Of a stretch of DNA of 64,000 nucleotides, positions 1 through 12,553 are shown piece by piece. The stretch lies in the NCBI GenBank assembly GCA_025267735.1, contig CM046304.1:17670001-17734000 (forward strand), written 5' to 3'. The notes below the pieces were generated by a model. That model was given only the letters and a program-made list of their open reading frames with translations, did no database searches and had not been told where the DNA came from. This stretch comes from Mactra quadrangularis (taxonomy: Eukaryota > Mollusca > Bivalvia > Venerida > Mactridae). A program made the translations under genes and the position numbers. The first letter of the stretch is position 1. The number at the start of each line of letters is the position of its first letter.

Positions 1-752
1 ACAATTATTTTGTCTTAGTCTAAGCCCTTTGAAAACAATTATTGCGCCTTTGTCTAAGCCCTTTGAAAACTATTATTGTGCCTTTGTCTAAATCCATTGA
101 AAACAATTATTGTGCCTTTGTCTAAATCCATTGAAAACAATTATTGCGCCTTTGTCTAAGCCCTTTGAAAACTATTATTGTGCCTTTGTCTAAATCCATT
201 GAAAACAATTATTGCGCCTTTGTCTAAGCCCTTTGAAAACTATTATTGTGCCTTTGTCTAAATCCATTGAAAACAATTATTGCGCCTTTGTCTAAGCCCT
301 TTGAAAACTATTATTGTGCCTTTGTCTAAATCCATTGAAAACAATTATTGCGCCTTTGTCTAAGCCCTTTGAAAACAATTATTGTGCCTTTGTCTAAATC
401 CATTGAAAACAATTATTGTGCCTTAGTCTAAGCCCTTTGAAAACTATTATTGTGCCTTTGTCTAAGCCCTTTGAAAACTATTATTGTGCCTTTGTCTTTG
501 CCCTTTGAAAACAATTATTGTGCCTTTGTCTAAATCCATTGAAAACAATTATTGCGCCTTTGTCTAAGCCCTTTGAAAACTATTATTGTGCCTTTGTCTA
601 AGCCCTTTGAAAACTATTATTGTGCCTTGTCTATGCCCTTTGAAAACTAATATTGTGCCTTTGTCTAAATCCATTGAAAACTATGATATTGTGCCTTTGT
701 CTTAACCGTCGGAAACTATTATTGTGCATTTATCTAAGCCCATAGGAAACTA
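1..752. repeat. 34-bp minisatellite with a 68-bp higher-order unit
   Basis: About 22 units of the type gaaaacaattattgcgcctt plus tgtctaagcccttt. Two variants (attgcgcc/aagcccttt and attgtgcc/aaatccatt) alternate through much of the array, giving a 68-bp period. Units decay towards 750. The array continues off the left edge. Confidence 0.95.
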
Positions 753-1767
753 CTATTTGTTCACATACTTATAGAGAATTTTCAGCTCCATTTTATTTCT
801 CTGTCATTGTCAAGATGTAGAAGTGAACATACATGTATATTGATAATATAGAGGATAAATATGGTTAGTTTAGTGCAAAACGATTGTAACCCACTCCTTC
901 CTTGAATTGAGTAACAACTGTTTTCCAAGAAACCCGCGATATGTAAATGAGGTATGGAGTACAAAAAAATCAATACATACATGAGTAGAAATTTTGTTAT
1001 TATATAATTACTGAATGGTGTGTTATATAAAGACGACATTGGTCGGCCTTTCAAGGTCATTGTAGGTTTGAAAGTTGTCTGTAATTAGCAACATGGACAG
1101 TGTAAATTGATATATTGGTATGTCGTATAGTCTAACATTTTCCGCACCTATGTGTAAATACAAGGTAGATTTTGTATAAGAAAATAATGTTATATATTAC
1201 AAAGCCTAGGTGTGTTTTTGGACATGTTTGTTGTATAAAGATGTAAAAAATTGTGTTGTGTTCCTTCGCTGCACCTCTGAAATTGTTGTATAAGAATGAG
1301 TCATGTACCAATATAGTTCCCTGTTAAGCTTTCATGGTGGTGAGCTGTATATTCCTAATGCATAAAAACATAATAGGCTCTTGATACACTTTCATGAAAA
1401 TAGGGAGTACATGTATATTCCTAATACATGAAGCCCCTGTGAAACACTCCTTAGGGTTCTTTTAGACCTGAAAGATCTTAGAAATGAGCTGGATTTTTAG
1501 GAATTACATATAATTTAAAGATCAGGGTTTTTATCTTGAAAAAATCATGTCATTGAATTTCACAATTTCACGTTTTTTATGTGTATATGCACTGTATCAA
1601 TATTCTTTTAAGATCATGAAAAATTGATAATTATCATGGAAAAGTAATGGAAAAGTCATGATGTTTAGGTTCCACCTTGACTATTGCATTTGTATAACTT
1701 TTGTGAACATATGATTGGTAAACTCTCTCTATATATGTTATATACCGGTACTTATGAAATGCAGTGA
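753..1767. other. AT-rich stretch, nothing recognised
   Basis: No exon with usable splice sites and no recognisable repeat was seen. It is presumably an upstream BMAL1 intron. Confidence 0.5.
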
Positions 1768-2066
1768 AACATGGTGGACTAACAGACAAATCTGGGGTTG
1801 TGGGTTCAATTCCCAGGTGGGGAATACTTTCATGGAGCTTGATCATGGAATTATTTCTACGGCCATTCTCCCTCCTACCAATGATTCTTAATTATGTAGA
1901 ACAGTTATCAGTCACTGACGAAAGTATGTGCTAATAAGTTGGCTAACAGCTGAATCCAGAGATTTGGCCTTTCCAGGAACAGTGAGTAGGTTGACTGACC
2001 ACTGTTATGTGACCTATACAATGTGTTGCTACGGCGTTAAACCCAACAAAAACAAACAAACAAAAC
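1768..2066 (+). mobile_element. tRNA-derived SINE, family A, degraded head
   Basis: A decayed tRNA head (B-box-like gggttcaattccc) is followed by the family body (attatttctacggccattct, cagtcactgacgaaagtatg, gtaggttgactgacc) and a tail aacccaacaaaaacaaacaa. The same body occurs at ten other sites in the window. Confidence 0.85.
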
Positions 2067-3972
2067 TGTAAAAATATAGGAGGTTTGTGTAGATCTTTAG
2101 GTTAACAGGACAAATAGTTGGGCAAATTATTTGATCTCATTCACAGAGTTTTACAATTCATCAAAATTTATAAAATGTCTCTGATCCTGTAAGACTTGGT
2201 TTGTTCCTTTACAAGATACATGAAGATTTATTTAAAGTAGGTTATAAAACAACATGGTAAACATTAGCTAATAAGCTATTTCCGACAGTAAACAGAATGA
2301 ACTGACATAAATTTTTTAAAAACATTACACAAATAACAACAAAGGCCTGAAAAAAAATTAAGAGAAGTCAGAAAAGCAGCATAAAGACATGTAATAAATT
2401 GTATGATTTATGAAGCATATTTAAAACTTGGAAAATAAAAAATAATTGTAAGATAGATTATTGAAAGCACAAAAAGTCTAGTTATATGTTTAAACTCTTA
2501 TAAAATGGTGACCATAAGGAATATGGTTTATCTATACACAATGTATAATAAAAATAAATAAATTCAAAATTTTTGATAAAATTAAAAAAAATGATATGAT
2601 ATATAGAAATTAATCATCTTTTTTGAAAATAATTTTTTTTTTTTAATGTATTCTGTAAAAGTTTGAATTTGTGAACAGGACAGGACTATCCAGTAATAAA
2701 CTGCTTGAGTTTCCTGGTGACTGATAATGGTAGTAATTAATCATAATATAATAGTAAAAGATACTTTAAGACTACTTATGGCTCTAACTGTGGCTATTTA
2801 TAGCCTTATTATTGCTAATTTCTAATTCTCTTGTGCTATTTATTGGGTGGTTTCTAATTAACAGTCATTAAGATAGCGTGACTGTGTTCATCATTTTTAA
2901 GAAGCTATTGTAATACTTAGGTATCATTATCTTTCAATGTCTGACACATAAAGTACAAAATACAATGTGAAATCAACTCCAACAGTTAGCTCCAATATAG
3001 CTTAGTCTATATGATAGTGCACTACTGGTACACAGTCTTTGAAATAAGTGGACGTCTGGTTGCCCAGGACAACCACTTTTTAGTTTGGGCTACCAAAAAT
3101 TTCTTTTGGGAAGCCAAAATTCTACAACCTTGAAATGATGCTTTATTGATCTGTCTGGGCAACCACTTTAATATCCTAATCTCACGACTGTATGACATTG
3201 TGAAACTTTATCAACTCAACCAGTTATCTCCAGTATGATTCTTGGAATCCTATGACACAGGTCATGTCAAACCCTGGCTCTAGATGCCTAAGTAAGTCAT
3301 AGCCTAATAACAGCATATATGTTGTTATACAGTGCAACAAATTGACCTAATTAGGAACTCAAATTTGTGAGGTTTTCAGTCTGTGGACAGGCAGTACAAA
3401 CAATGATTGTTGCACATTATTGCTGAAAAGCCCGAAATACATAATAAATCTTATTGTTCTTTGTACACATATTATTATGTGACGGTGAGAGTTAGTTTGT
3501 ACCACAGAAGAAAACCCAATTATTTGAACTCTGGATATATTCTTTCCTGTGGCAGACTAACATAGCCAATCTTTCATATATAGGGCCTATTTGATTCAGT
3601 CTACTCAAAGTACTCTTGGAGCACCGACAAATCAAATGTCCCAATTCTGTAGCAGAATGACAAAATGTGGGAAAAAGTCATAGGATTGTTTTTGTTAGAT
3701 GAAAGCAGTTTATCTAGAGAGTCTGATGATGATCTGTCCCTAAAAATGTTTTACAAACACTTCCATGGTCAAAAACAAAATTTTCAATTCTTGCTTTCAA
3801 ACATGGTTCTTTTTTCCACCATCTTAATTACGTCATACTCTGTTTACACCTTCTAAAAGGCAGGTGTATTCAGAGTACTCCAAGAGTGTGTGATCTGAAA
3901 CATTTGATTCAATTTTTCAATGATCAGAGGACTCCTATTTCTCAGATCTCGCGAATTAAACAGTCTGTGCTT

Positions 3973-4022
<50 letters not shown>

Positions 4023-4610
4023 CTTTATTTATTGTGGATAACATATTTGGTGTAAACCAATTTTCAATATGGTCCACGCAGATATTACAATGTACATATA
4101 CATAATAACAATAACAATGAGATACAAATTTGGTGCAATTTTTTTTACATCTTGAAATTAACAATCAAATTAAAAGTTTAAATATATAAACATACAAGAG
4201 AGGTTATTTAGTATCATATAAGGAGACATTTCGTGAAATATGTGAATTCATCATTATAATTTGACATAATAATCTTAAAGTACTTATTTGAAAATAGATA
4301 GAAACCAATGTGGTGTACACGTTTAGTATGGAGTAAATACAGGGGTTAAATATAATGACATATATACAGACATTTTCGTAAATGATAAAAATAGGATGTA
4401 TTTATCCATTTCTTGCTTTCCCCTTTTTCATACCAACTGAATTACTGACTAAAGATACCTTTGGAATCCCTGGTAAAATCATAAAGTATCAATTCTGTTA
4501 TTCTCAAGTACATACGTACTTGTCTTAAAGTATAATAGGATTATTTTGAAATTGATTAGTGATTTATTTCATGATCATGCTTTGTAACATGTTAATTAAT
4601 TTACTTACAG
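2067..4610. other. BMAL1 intron: AT-rich, one (AAT)n microsatellite
   Basis: An (AAT)n tract of about 45 bp lies at 3976-4020. A short open frame at 3665-3856 has no splice context or recognisable protein. Nothing else is supported. Confidence 0.5.
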
Positions 4611-4668
4611 ACAATCAAGATCACCTCAGGTTGTAGATAGTACAAATACTGAAGTCTATGAATCACAG
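4611..4668 (+). CDS. BMAL1: BMAL1 internal exon (linker before the transactivation region)
   Basis: The acceptor is ttacttacag and the donor cag|gtgggt. The 58-nt exon supplies one base to a split codon, then reads [19 protein letters not shown] with no stop, and ends on a codon boundary as the next exon requires. The other two frames contain stops. The sequence is low-conservation linker, so family identity is inferred from position and phase only. Confidence 0.68.
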
Positions 4669-6076
4669 GTGGGTGCAGAGCTTTATCATTTATTTGTATC
4701 TTAGGCCACAACAAGTTGATTATATGTTCTTCGGATTTTTCTTGAAAAAAATCAGGCGAGCGAGCGAAGAAAAAAAAATCTTAATTCAGTTGCTTTACAT
4801 AGCAATTTGACCTATTTATTATGAGCGAGCTAGGAAATAAAAATATATTTTTTGAAAAACAGTCAAAATTAAGGTGCGAGCGAATCCATAGAACATATGA
4901 TCAATTTGTTGTGGCCTAAATGCAAGGGTGAAAGTTTTCAGTATTAATACTGATTTCAGTATTTTAAGAAAAAAAGTCCATGTAAATAATAAGAAATTAG
5001 TCTATTTCAGTATTTTTAAAGAAGATTTTCAGTATTTTCCAAACTTTCTACTTCCATCCATGTAAATGTATAATTAGTGACTTTAGTCAGTTATCTTTCC
5101 CTGATAATATCTGAAGCAACCCAATTGGCAAGTAGGTCCTTACAGTTGGAATCCTCAGATTTTATCATTGAATTCCTATGTCTGGATAACAAAATGTTTC
5201 AGCTGATATCTTTCTTGTTAATTAAGATATTTACAGAAGTGATGAAATTTAGACAGTTTTTTACCCCTAAAAATATTTAGCTTGAATTTCAAACAAATTA
5301 AAGGATTTACAAAAAGTTATTTCAGATTAATCTTGGCAAATTGACATTATAAAGTAAGGGTAAAATCGGGCAATACGAATTCTTACAGTTTTTAACCCGT
5401 TTGTATTTTTCCTGATCAGGTTTTTGTAGCTAAGTGCCGTACTGATTGTTTTAATTAAAATTTGAAATTTAAATGTTGGAATAAATGTTAAAGTATGTTA
5501 AAAACTTAAAAGTGCTTTTGAACATATACAAATGCGGTATAAAATAATAATGTAATAATAATAATAATAATAATAATAGAAAACTTGAAATAATCTTATG
5601 GAACTAAAAAATGTAAACATTTTGTCAAACGAGAGAGTAATTCTCTTCAAAAGTCTGTTTCAAAATCTGCATTTTTATTTTTAATACATATAATCTATTT
5701 TACATGAAAATACATATATGCGTGTAATGAATGCACTGCTCGTTCATTAATTCATGCTTTGCATGTCTACTAAAAAAACCCATTTGTAATGCAATACACC
5801 TTTTGCATATCACAATATAGTTCCATTTTCATAAGAAACATTTTATTTCTGCATTACAAAACTGAAACGTAGAAAGATTGACTTGAGAACAAATAAACTG
5901 CAGTTCACTGAAAATTGTTTTTAAGCAAATATGTTATCCGCATTAAATAAAGTCGTTATTATTATTATTTTTATTATTACAGTCGAATTACGATAATTAG
6001 AAATACCTTCGGAACGGCAAAAAATGTCAAGTTTTCGCGATCATTATTATTATTATTATCATTATCATAATTATTA

Positions 6077-6140
<64 letters not shown>

Positions 6141-9100
6141 TAGTCAGAGAACACCCAATGACACACATGATGCAAAATTGAGTTCTAAGTCCCAAAATGC
6201 TGACTTATTTTGAGGGAACAGCTGTTATTGTTACCAACTTGCCCTGTCGATTTCACAACTTGGCAGGGCATCTTAGCAAGAGCTTATTTCTGTCACTGCA
6301 ATAATAAATACAATGTTATAATATTTCAGTTATCATCTAAACATCTAGATGTAAGACCTGGTAATGCTACACAATCTACTTCAGGTATGTTATAATTTTG
6401 TTGCATTATAGATCTCATTAATAATTGTAGTATTTAGCCGCCCGGCTAGCTCAGTTGGTAGCACGCAAGTCTACTGATCGAGGGGTCGTGGGTTCGATTC
6501 CAGGTCGGGGCATACTTTTCGTCGAGCTTGGTCATGAAATTATTTCTACGGCCATTCTCCCTCCTACCAATGGTTTTTTAATTATGTAGGGCAGTTGTCA
6601 GTCACTGACGAAAGTATGCGCTTAGTAGTTGGTTAACAGCTAAATCCAGAAATTAGCCTTTCCAGGAGGAGTAAATAGGTTGACTGACTGCCGTTATATG
6701 ACCTATAAAAAAGTGTTGCTACTGCGTTAAACCCAACAAAAACAAACAAAAAAAATAATTGTATTATTTAAACCCCCATTATTAAAAGTAACATTGTAAA
6801 TGTACTAAACCCACCATAGTTTGAAGACAAAAAAAATTTACTACAATTCTTAAACTTTGAAAATTATTTTTGTAGAATCATTGTTTTGAATATTTTTTAA
6901 TATGATTTGAGATAAAATGAAAACTCATTTATAAGATTCAGCTTCTGATTTCCTAAAGCCTTTAAAACTGTGTTTATTGAAAAAAAAATTTATCACATAG
7001 CTTGTATGCTATTTTTTGTAGTCTTAGTAATAAATATGATGATAAGCAAATAATAAAGCAAAACCATAAGGCTTTTTATGAAATAAACTGTCCCTAAATT
7101 TTTTATAAAACTATTCATTAGGCCAACAAAGTGAACATGGCTCCTAACTTCAAAAGTATCTTGTTATTCATTGCATTTCAAAGTGAAAGTAGAGCGAAAC
7201 CAAAAGTAGAATTTAGTTGTAAGTACTTAAACAGTAGTTTTGATTACAGTATGTATAATCTATAGGTAGTCTTGTGATAGATTAAACTTCCTACAAATTA
7301 CATCATTAAGCTGTCAAATGATTTGAGTCATACATTATCAACATGAACATAAGCATAATTGATGTGTGCTCATATAAAAGAACTCACCTTTTTGAAGAAA
7401 TATGCACTATGTCAAAACTAAATTTTAGACAGCAAAATGATTTGAACTGTTTATTGTGCCTCTGATCAGGGATTTTATATAACAGAGATTCGTAAACACA
7501 TAGATTTACATCAAATTTCACTGTTGTGGCTATTATTTCAGCCCATACAAATAACAAGTATTACAAGTTTAAATAAAGGTATTCACATGAAATCGTGTAC
7601 CTGTACCTTTCAAATTAACAACAAGGTTAGGAAAAATGTGTTTCTATATGATTTTAAGGTAAATAACGCTCACAGACTGATTCACAAAATTATGCATTTT
7701 TCCGCTGATCCGCCATTCACAGTCCTATTTTACATCACCTAAAGTCATATTTTCAGTCATAATTGCAACAAATTTTTGTCAAAAACTTCAGAAACATTCA
7801 CAAGTTGCATGGAAGACATGTACAAAAAATAAATCAATTTTTTTCACTCGAAAATAGTTTGTACAGCCAGTTATAGACAGTGACGACTGTGAATATTCAA
7901 AATATAACTTTGTTGCAAATTCCCATTATATAAAATCCCTGCTCTGATGCACGTTTTATTTTTGTAACTTAACGGTTGTCAGACAGTTTTCACGTCTGCT
8001 GTAAATGAATATATCTTCTTATAGTGGCTATTATGTGATAATGAGCATAAATAAGAAATAACTAGCATGCCAGTTACATGTTTAATGTTGCGTAATACAG
8101 TCGTGATATTTTTTATCACAATTCTCAGAAATCATATTGTGTGATAACATGCAAGATTTCCCGTCATTTCTTTTTCTAATGCAGACAAAATGTTCCACTT
8201 TCTGTTAAGAAAATTAACTTGTATACTGTATATAGCATGTTTGTGTGTCATTTCATGTCTATCTTTTTGTGGTAGCATGATTTAGCTTTAACTTAAAAAA
8301 TTCTATTTCCTGATTGATTTGATGGCGAAGTGAAATTTTTGGGCGAATTTCAATTGAATGTCTTCAGTAAACAACCACAAATCTAAGAAACTATAGATCA
8401 TTTAAACCTGAACAGTTTAACTGTAATATAATAGTTACATTCATATGCAGAAAGGCTCATGTACATACGTATACTGTAAACACTTTGTAAACCCACTCCG
8501 TTATCTAATCATGGTCTGTCAATGCTTTTGATGAATAGACCTTAGTCCTAAATTCTTACATATTTTATAGTTATGTCAAAATTGTAAGACCATTATTGTA
8601 ATATGATAATGTGCTGCCCAGGTTCTAAACTAAATGGTGTCCATCTCCTATAACAATTTCGTGTAACTTATGTAAATCTATTTCAATATATGTCACTTAG
8701 ATAAGACTTCTATTCTGTATAACCACATACATGTTTGTCTACACTTTCAGGACAAAATGCTAATAAAACTATTCATGTTTGACTCCAATTTTAGGACAAA
8801 ATGTTAATATAAATATTTTTGTTTGACTACACTTATAGGACAAATTGCTGAGATAAAAATATATCTTTGGCTACACTTTCAGGGCCAAATATTATTATAA
8901 ATATACATGTTTGACTACATTTTCAGGACAAAATGCTGATATTAATTTATACATGTTTGACTACATTTTCAGGACAAAATGCTAATATAAATACAATGTA
9001 TACATGTTTGACTATATTTTCAGGACAAAATAATAATATGAATGTAACATTACCATCAACAAGTCTGTTATCAGCTAAAGGTCCTAATGGTATCTCTGTA

Positions 9101-10191
9101 CCTTCATCAAGTCGTGATGGTAAGTTCTTTACACTTGAAGCTTAACTATAATCTTTATTTGATCTTTACTCTGTAAGCTAAATTATCTTTGTTTGGCCTT
9201 TACACTAAAAGCTAAATTATCTTTATGAAGTTTAAGCTTGATGCTTAATTATCTTATTTTTTGTAAAAGTTTGGACTGCTGTAGTCATAATGCGGCTAAA
9301 ATGCATAATCAATTTTCTTAATGGGTTACAATTTTCGTAATTTATGTGTCTTTTTTTTAAATTTTAGCAATGTCTTGTTGCTCATTTATTCATTTTAATT
9401 AATACATATCCTTGTTTTTCATTTTCACAATGATTTAGGTGTATAAATATGTAACTATGTTGATCACTAATGTTATCTGTGTATCTTCTGTTGTATTTGC
9501 ACACGATTTAAACTATGATTATGTCCAGGCATAATGAGAACTTGCAGAGCTTTTTTTCAGTGCTTGGGGAAGGGGCCTAGGGCCTTTTTATATATGGAAC
9601 ATTTGGGGAAATTTTATCGCATTTTCATAGAAAGGGGAACAAAATATCCAAGGTAAACTTCAAATTTGGGGAAAACTGCATGATTTTACAGAAATTTTAA
9701 GAGGGGAAGGCGCCTGTTAACGGCCCCTGTTATATAAGGGAAAAAAGGCCTGACTTGACCTTGATATTGACAACAGTTTAAATTGTCATAGCAAATTTCC
9801 AAGCCACTTACAATGTACTGCATTGTAAATTCTGATCTGCTGTATACTGCACAAGGGTTACCCCAGCAACACAAGAAAAACTTAACTTTATGGAAATCTT
9901 TATTGTTTTGAAAGAAGGCCTGCTAACATTGGAAGAGGTGAAATAGAGTATAGAGCTTTATACACAGTATTCAATTATAATATTTTACAAACATATTTTT
10001 CAGGACACATCCATGAGCCAACGTCACTATTGGATACAGTGATAGAAGAACAAGCCATGGAATCGTTAGATAATGGACCTGACAATGAAAATGGTGATGA
10101 AGCGGCAATGTCTATGATCATGAGTTTATTAGAAGCAGACGCTGGATTGGGGGGACCTATAGACTTTAATGATTTACCTTGGCCATTGTGA
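4611..10191 (+). CDS. BMAL1: BMAL1/ARNTL (cycle) clock transcription factor, last four coding exons, 5'-partial
   Basis: BMAL is the bHLH-PAS partner of CLOCK in the circadian activator complex, acting in the nucleus on E-boxes; its extreme C-terminus is the transactivation and CRY-binding region. I see four + strand exons: 4611-4668, 6330-6384, 9024-9119 and 10004-10191. All have AG/GT borders and their phases join (0, then 1, then 1). The last exon encodes [19 protein letters not shown] followed by [11 protein letters not shown] and stop, which is the hallmark BMAL tail. The third exon is Ser/Asn/Pro-rich linker. bHLH and PAS exons are absent and must lie upstream of the window. The gene runs towards the convergent PIK3C2 gene. 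Identity rests mainly on the last exon; the earlier ones rest on splice sites, phase and position. Confidence 0.93.
4704..4916. mobile_element. Foldback MITE, family H (Harbinger-like)
   Basis: Inverted termini GGCCACAACAAGTTGATnAT and its complement ATnATCAATTTGTTGTGGCC enclose about 213 bp containing gcgagcgagcgaag. Flanks are TTA and TAA. Two of the four copies in the window have matching 3-bp flanks (TTA/TTA, TAA/TAA), as in PIF/Harbinger elements. Confidence 0.8.
5070..5310 (+). repeat. Unclassified dispersed repeat, copy 1
   Basis: About 235 bp closely match 56046-56272 in the same orientation (shared blocks gactttagtcagttatcttt, cagttggaatcctc, cttgaatttcaaacaaatta). No inverted termini or tRNA motifs are visible. 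Confidence 0.8.
5311..6329. other. BMAL1 intron with ATT/ATC microsatellites
   Basis: (AAT)n lies at about 5550-5580 and a long (ATT)n/(ATC)n tract at about 6040-6142. The antisense open frame over the latter is an Asp/Asn artefact. Confidence 0.7.
6330..6384 (+). CDS. BMAL1: BMAL1 internal exon
   Basis: The acceptor is atatttcag and the donor tcag|gtatgt. The 55-nt exon starts in phase 0 and reads [18 protein letters not shown] plus one base of a Gly codon completed in the next exon. The pattern resembles the Gly/Ser/Pro linker ahead of the BMAL C-terminus. A SINE lies only 52 bp downstream, inside the following intron. Confidence 0.82.
6437..6755 (+). mobile_element. tRNA-derived SINE, family A, full length
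   Basis: A 73-nt tRNA-like head shows an A box (tagctcagttggtagca) and B box (gggttcgattcc), then the family body and an aacccaacaaaaacaaacaa tail. About 320 bp in total. It is the best-preserved copy besides 62809. Confidence 0.92.
6756..8740. other. BMAL1 intron, nothing else recognised
   Basis: AT-rich sequence without a supported exon. A short block at 7978-8025 (gtctgctgtaaatgaatata) recurs at about 43342-43390. Confidence 0.5.
8741..9023 (+). repeat. Tandem array of 3' splice acceptors ahead of a BMAL1 exon
   Basis: Seven units, spaced 44, 44, 44, 44, 46 and 51 bp, each read like gtttgactacattttcag then GACAAAATgct. AG dinucleotides end at 8750, 8794, 8838, 8882, 8926, 8972 and 9023. 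The last is the real acceptor of the exon at 9024. Every copy keeps YAG or TAG followed by G. Confidence 0.92.
9024..9119 (+). CDS. BMAL1: BMAL1 internal exon preceded by an array of duplicated acceptors
   Basis: The acceptor is tattttcag and the donor GATG|gtaagt. The 96-nt exon takes 2 + 31 codons + 1 nt, fitting both neighbours. It reads [19 protein letters not shown] and then [12 protein letters not shown]. The acceptor and first bases are the last member of a 7-copy repeat starting near 8741. Use of the next upstream copy (AG at 8971-8972) would add 51 nt in frame without a stop. Confidence 0.85.
9120..10003. other. Last BMAL1 intron, nothing recognised
   Basis: No additional exon or clear mobile element was seen; several ggggaa/ggggcc blocks lie around 9570-9730. 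Confidence 0.5.
10004..10191 (+). CDS. BMAL1: BMAL1 terminal coding exon with transactivation tail
   Basis: The acceptor is tatttttcag. After a split Gly the exon reads [20 protein letters not shown], an acidic stretch [11 protein letters not shown], then [29 protein letters not shown] and TGA (10189-10191). Vertebrate BMAL1 ends almost identically in DLPWPL, and this segment is known to bind CBP/p300 and CRY. Strong conservation of the last 30 residues makes this the surest exon in the window. I saw no AATAAA in the first 1.5 kb after the stop, so the 3' UTR may be long. Confidence 0.97.
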
Positions 10192-11689
10192 TGAAAGTTT
10201 TATATAATATAGGTTTAACTCAAAACTTTGTATGATGAAGTCGGCCTACATTTTGTATGGAGTGTCATTGGTGCATGCTAGAGTTCATTGAAACTGGCAC
10301 TATACATAGTCTGTTTATGCTGAAATGTTCGAAAAAGTTTCATTGGCATTATGCCAAGATGGTGATTTTGATAGTGTTTTTTTCACGAAGAGTGCATGTT
10401 GTGTTGGATAGCTGTGCTTTAATGAATCATCATGATAGGGCAAACTGAAGTATTGACTTTCGTCTTGTTGACAAAAAAGCTGCTACCATCAAATGTGTGT
10501 GTACCAAATTTTACTTGATAATGATTGCATGGACTTAGTTATTCCTGCTTGAAGTAACGATATCAGTCAGTTAGTTCAGGGGTACAACACTGGATAGCCG
10601 AGATATGATTTTTGATCAGTGCAGTTACATAAATATATATTTGTATTATATGAAAGAAGTTTTAAGTTGTGATGGCGATAGACATTCAAGAGACATGTGA
10701 TGTTGTTTTATTGTTTATTTTAAAGATAATATATTTGTTACAGTGCTGTTAAATTATTTAATCAAGGTAAATTTCTAACATTATACTATTGTTGTTGGAC
10801 ATACCTGCCTTACATTGTTGACCAGGGCCTGGTTTTCACAAAACCTTTATTGGTGAGATTGCTCACTAAGTATCATTAATATCATTCTCCATCTTTATCA
10901 TTTATACTGTCAGGGGATATAGTCACAATCTTCAGAATGTAAACATTCCTTTTTCCATCAATTTCTTGCTGCAGCTAAAAGTTAGGAAAGATTATTTCAT
11001 TTGTCTGAAAAGTCCCACATAAGCATGTGTGTTGCAATTCTTTAAAAAAACTAATTTAAGCAGGGTTTAAAAATTAAGAATTTCTTTACTTTAAAAACCC
11101 TGCTTAAACTAGTTTTTTACATGACTTAGTTGATTGCTCAATTCAATTTTTGTAGTTTACAATAATCAAAGCTCAAATAGTGGTGTTGGACATAAGTTTT
11201 GATAGAACATATAAACATGGAATTGTAGACTATAAAGTAGTAATTACCCTTTAATTGTGCAAGAGGAGCCGAATGTTCTCGTACTGGTCAAATTTCAATA
11301 AGGATATGCTACAGTCCACTACCAATCATGGGGAAACCCCATATAAAACTCAAAGCATACTTTGGGATTTGTCAAGGAAAGAAAGGTAGTAGTTAGTTAA
11401 TTCGATATTTGAGGTCGGTCATTAATTTTTCTGGAAAGAGAAATTGGAAAAAAAAAAAAAATTATTTACCTTTATATAGGTTGTTGTTGTAGATCAGGTG
11501 ACTATAGACCCTGACAGTGAGAGCATGTTTTTCGAGTTTTCAACTTGTTTTGATAATATTTTATTTTTATGTTCGTCGAAAATTTCTTGTTGAAAAATCA
11601 TGTTTGAGACCAGTCTAATTTTGAGAAGTTTTATAAATTCCGACTGATTTATAATCCTGTACTAAAAACTAGTAAATATCATAATTATT
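10192..11689 (+). other. BMAL1 3' UTR and downstream sequence
   Basis: This directly follows the BMAL1 stop. I found no canonical AATAAA here, so the mRNA end is undetermined. It contains a foldback at 11044-11118. Confidence 0.5.
11044..11118. repeat. Hairpin-forming inverted repeat in BMAL1 downstream region
   Basis: Arms of about 25 bp (aaaaaactaatttaagcagg and cctgcttaaactagtttttt) are separated by a loop of about 25 nt. Confidence 0.8.
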
Positions 11690-11961
11690 ATACCCCCGCT
11701 TCGAAGAAGAGGGGGGTATACTGTTTTACCCTTGTCCGTGCGTGTGTCCGTCCGTCCGTCCGTTACTAAATTTCCGTCACAGTTTTCTCAGCAACTATAA
11801 CATGCAGCAACCTAATACTTTGCATATTGCTTCATCCCATAGTCCCATGTGGTGTAAAGCGATTTCATGCTCCTTGCTCATCTACTTCCTGTTTGTCGCA
11901 TATTTTTACATTTTGGCGGGGGTATCACTAGTGAGCATTAGCTCACAGATTTACTTGTTCT
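11690..11961 (+). mobile_element. Dispersed element, family P, copy 1
   Basis: It starts with the hairpin tatacccccgcttcgaagaa plus gaggggggtata, runs through (cgtc)n, and ends agcattagctcacagattta. Copies occur at 17311, 35701 and 50757. Open frames inside are shared only because the repeat is shared. Confidence 0.88.
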
Positions 11962-11965
11962 GTGG

Positions 11966-12204
11966 TGCTTTTCACAAAAATTCTTATGAAAAAAATCTTC
12001 ATAAGTCAAAAGCAAGGAACATTAATAATACACTCATTTTAGCTTATCAATTCTAAATATTATACAAATTGTGTAGAATTTGTGTATACCTTTTGAGTAT
12101 CATATCTTAGTTATGCTTATTATCCGTCTGACTTTGAAGTGCTAATTATATGAAACTGACTTACAAAGATTTTTTTCGTAAGAATTTTGTGAAAAGCATG
12201 ACTG
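11966..12204. mobile_element. Foldback MITE, family K, copy 1
   Basis: Inverted termini tgcttttcacaaaaattctt and aagaattttgtgaaaagca enclose about 240 bp. Copies are at 18584 and 40853. Confidence 0.82.
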
Positions 12205-12553
12205 GACCATAATCTACTTACCCTTCAATTCATTATCAACGATTATTGAATTCTCAAACAACTTCTTTAATTTTCTATCTGGGATGATGTTAACAGAAAT
12301 TGAATAATTCAAGTAGCTTGTCTGAGTTTTAGAATGAAGTGTTCATTTCTGGTAAGTCAGATGGCTTATTTCCATTCCGCTTAGTGTTTAGTTGTCCTTA
12401 GGTACCATAAATGTTGTCTGTCTGTAATTGTGGTAATCCTATTGTTTATGAATAATTGTCTTTTCAATGACACATGTATGTTTAAATTTCATTTGTAGGC
12501 TCAATTAGACAAAATGTTATGATTACTTATTCCTTATTACATTTTTTATTATA

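Noticed and set aside
5977..6195. Asp/Asn-run open frame on the - strand
   Set aside because: Produced by the ATT/ATC microsatellite.
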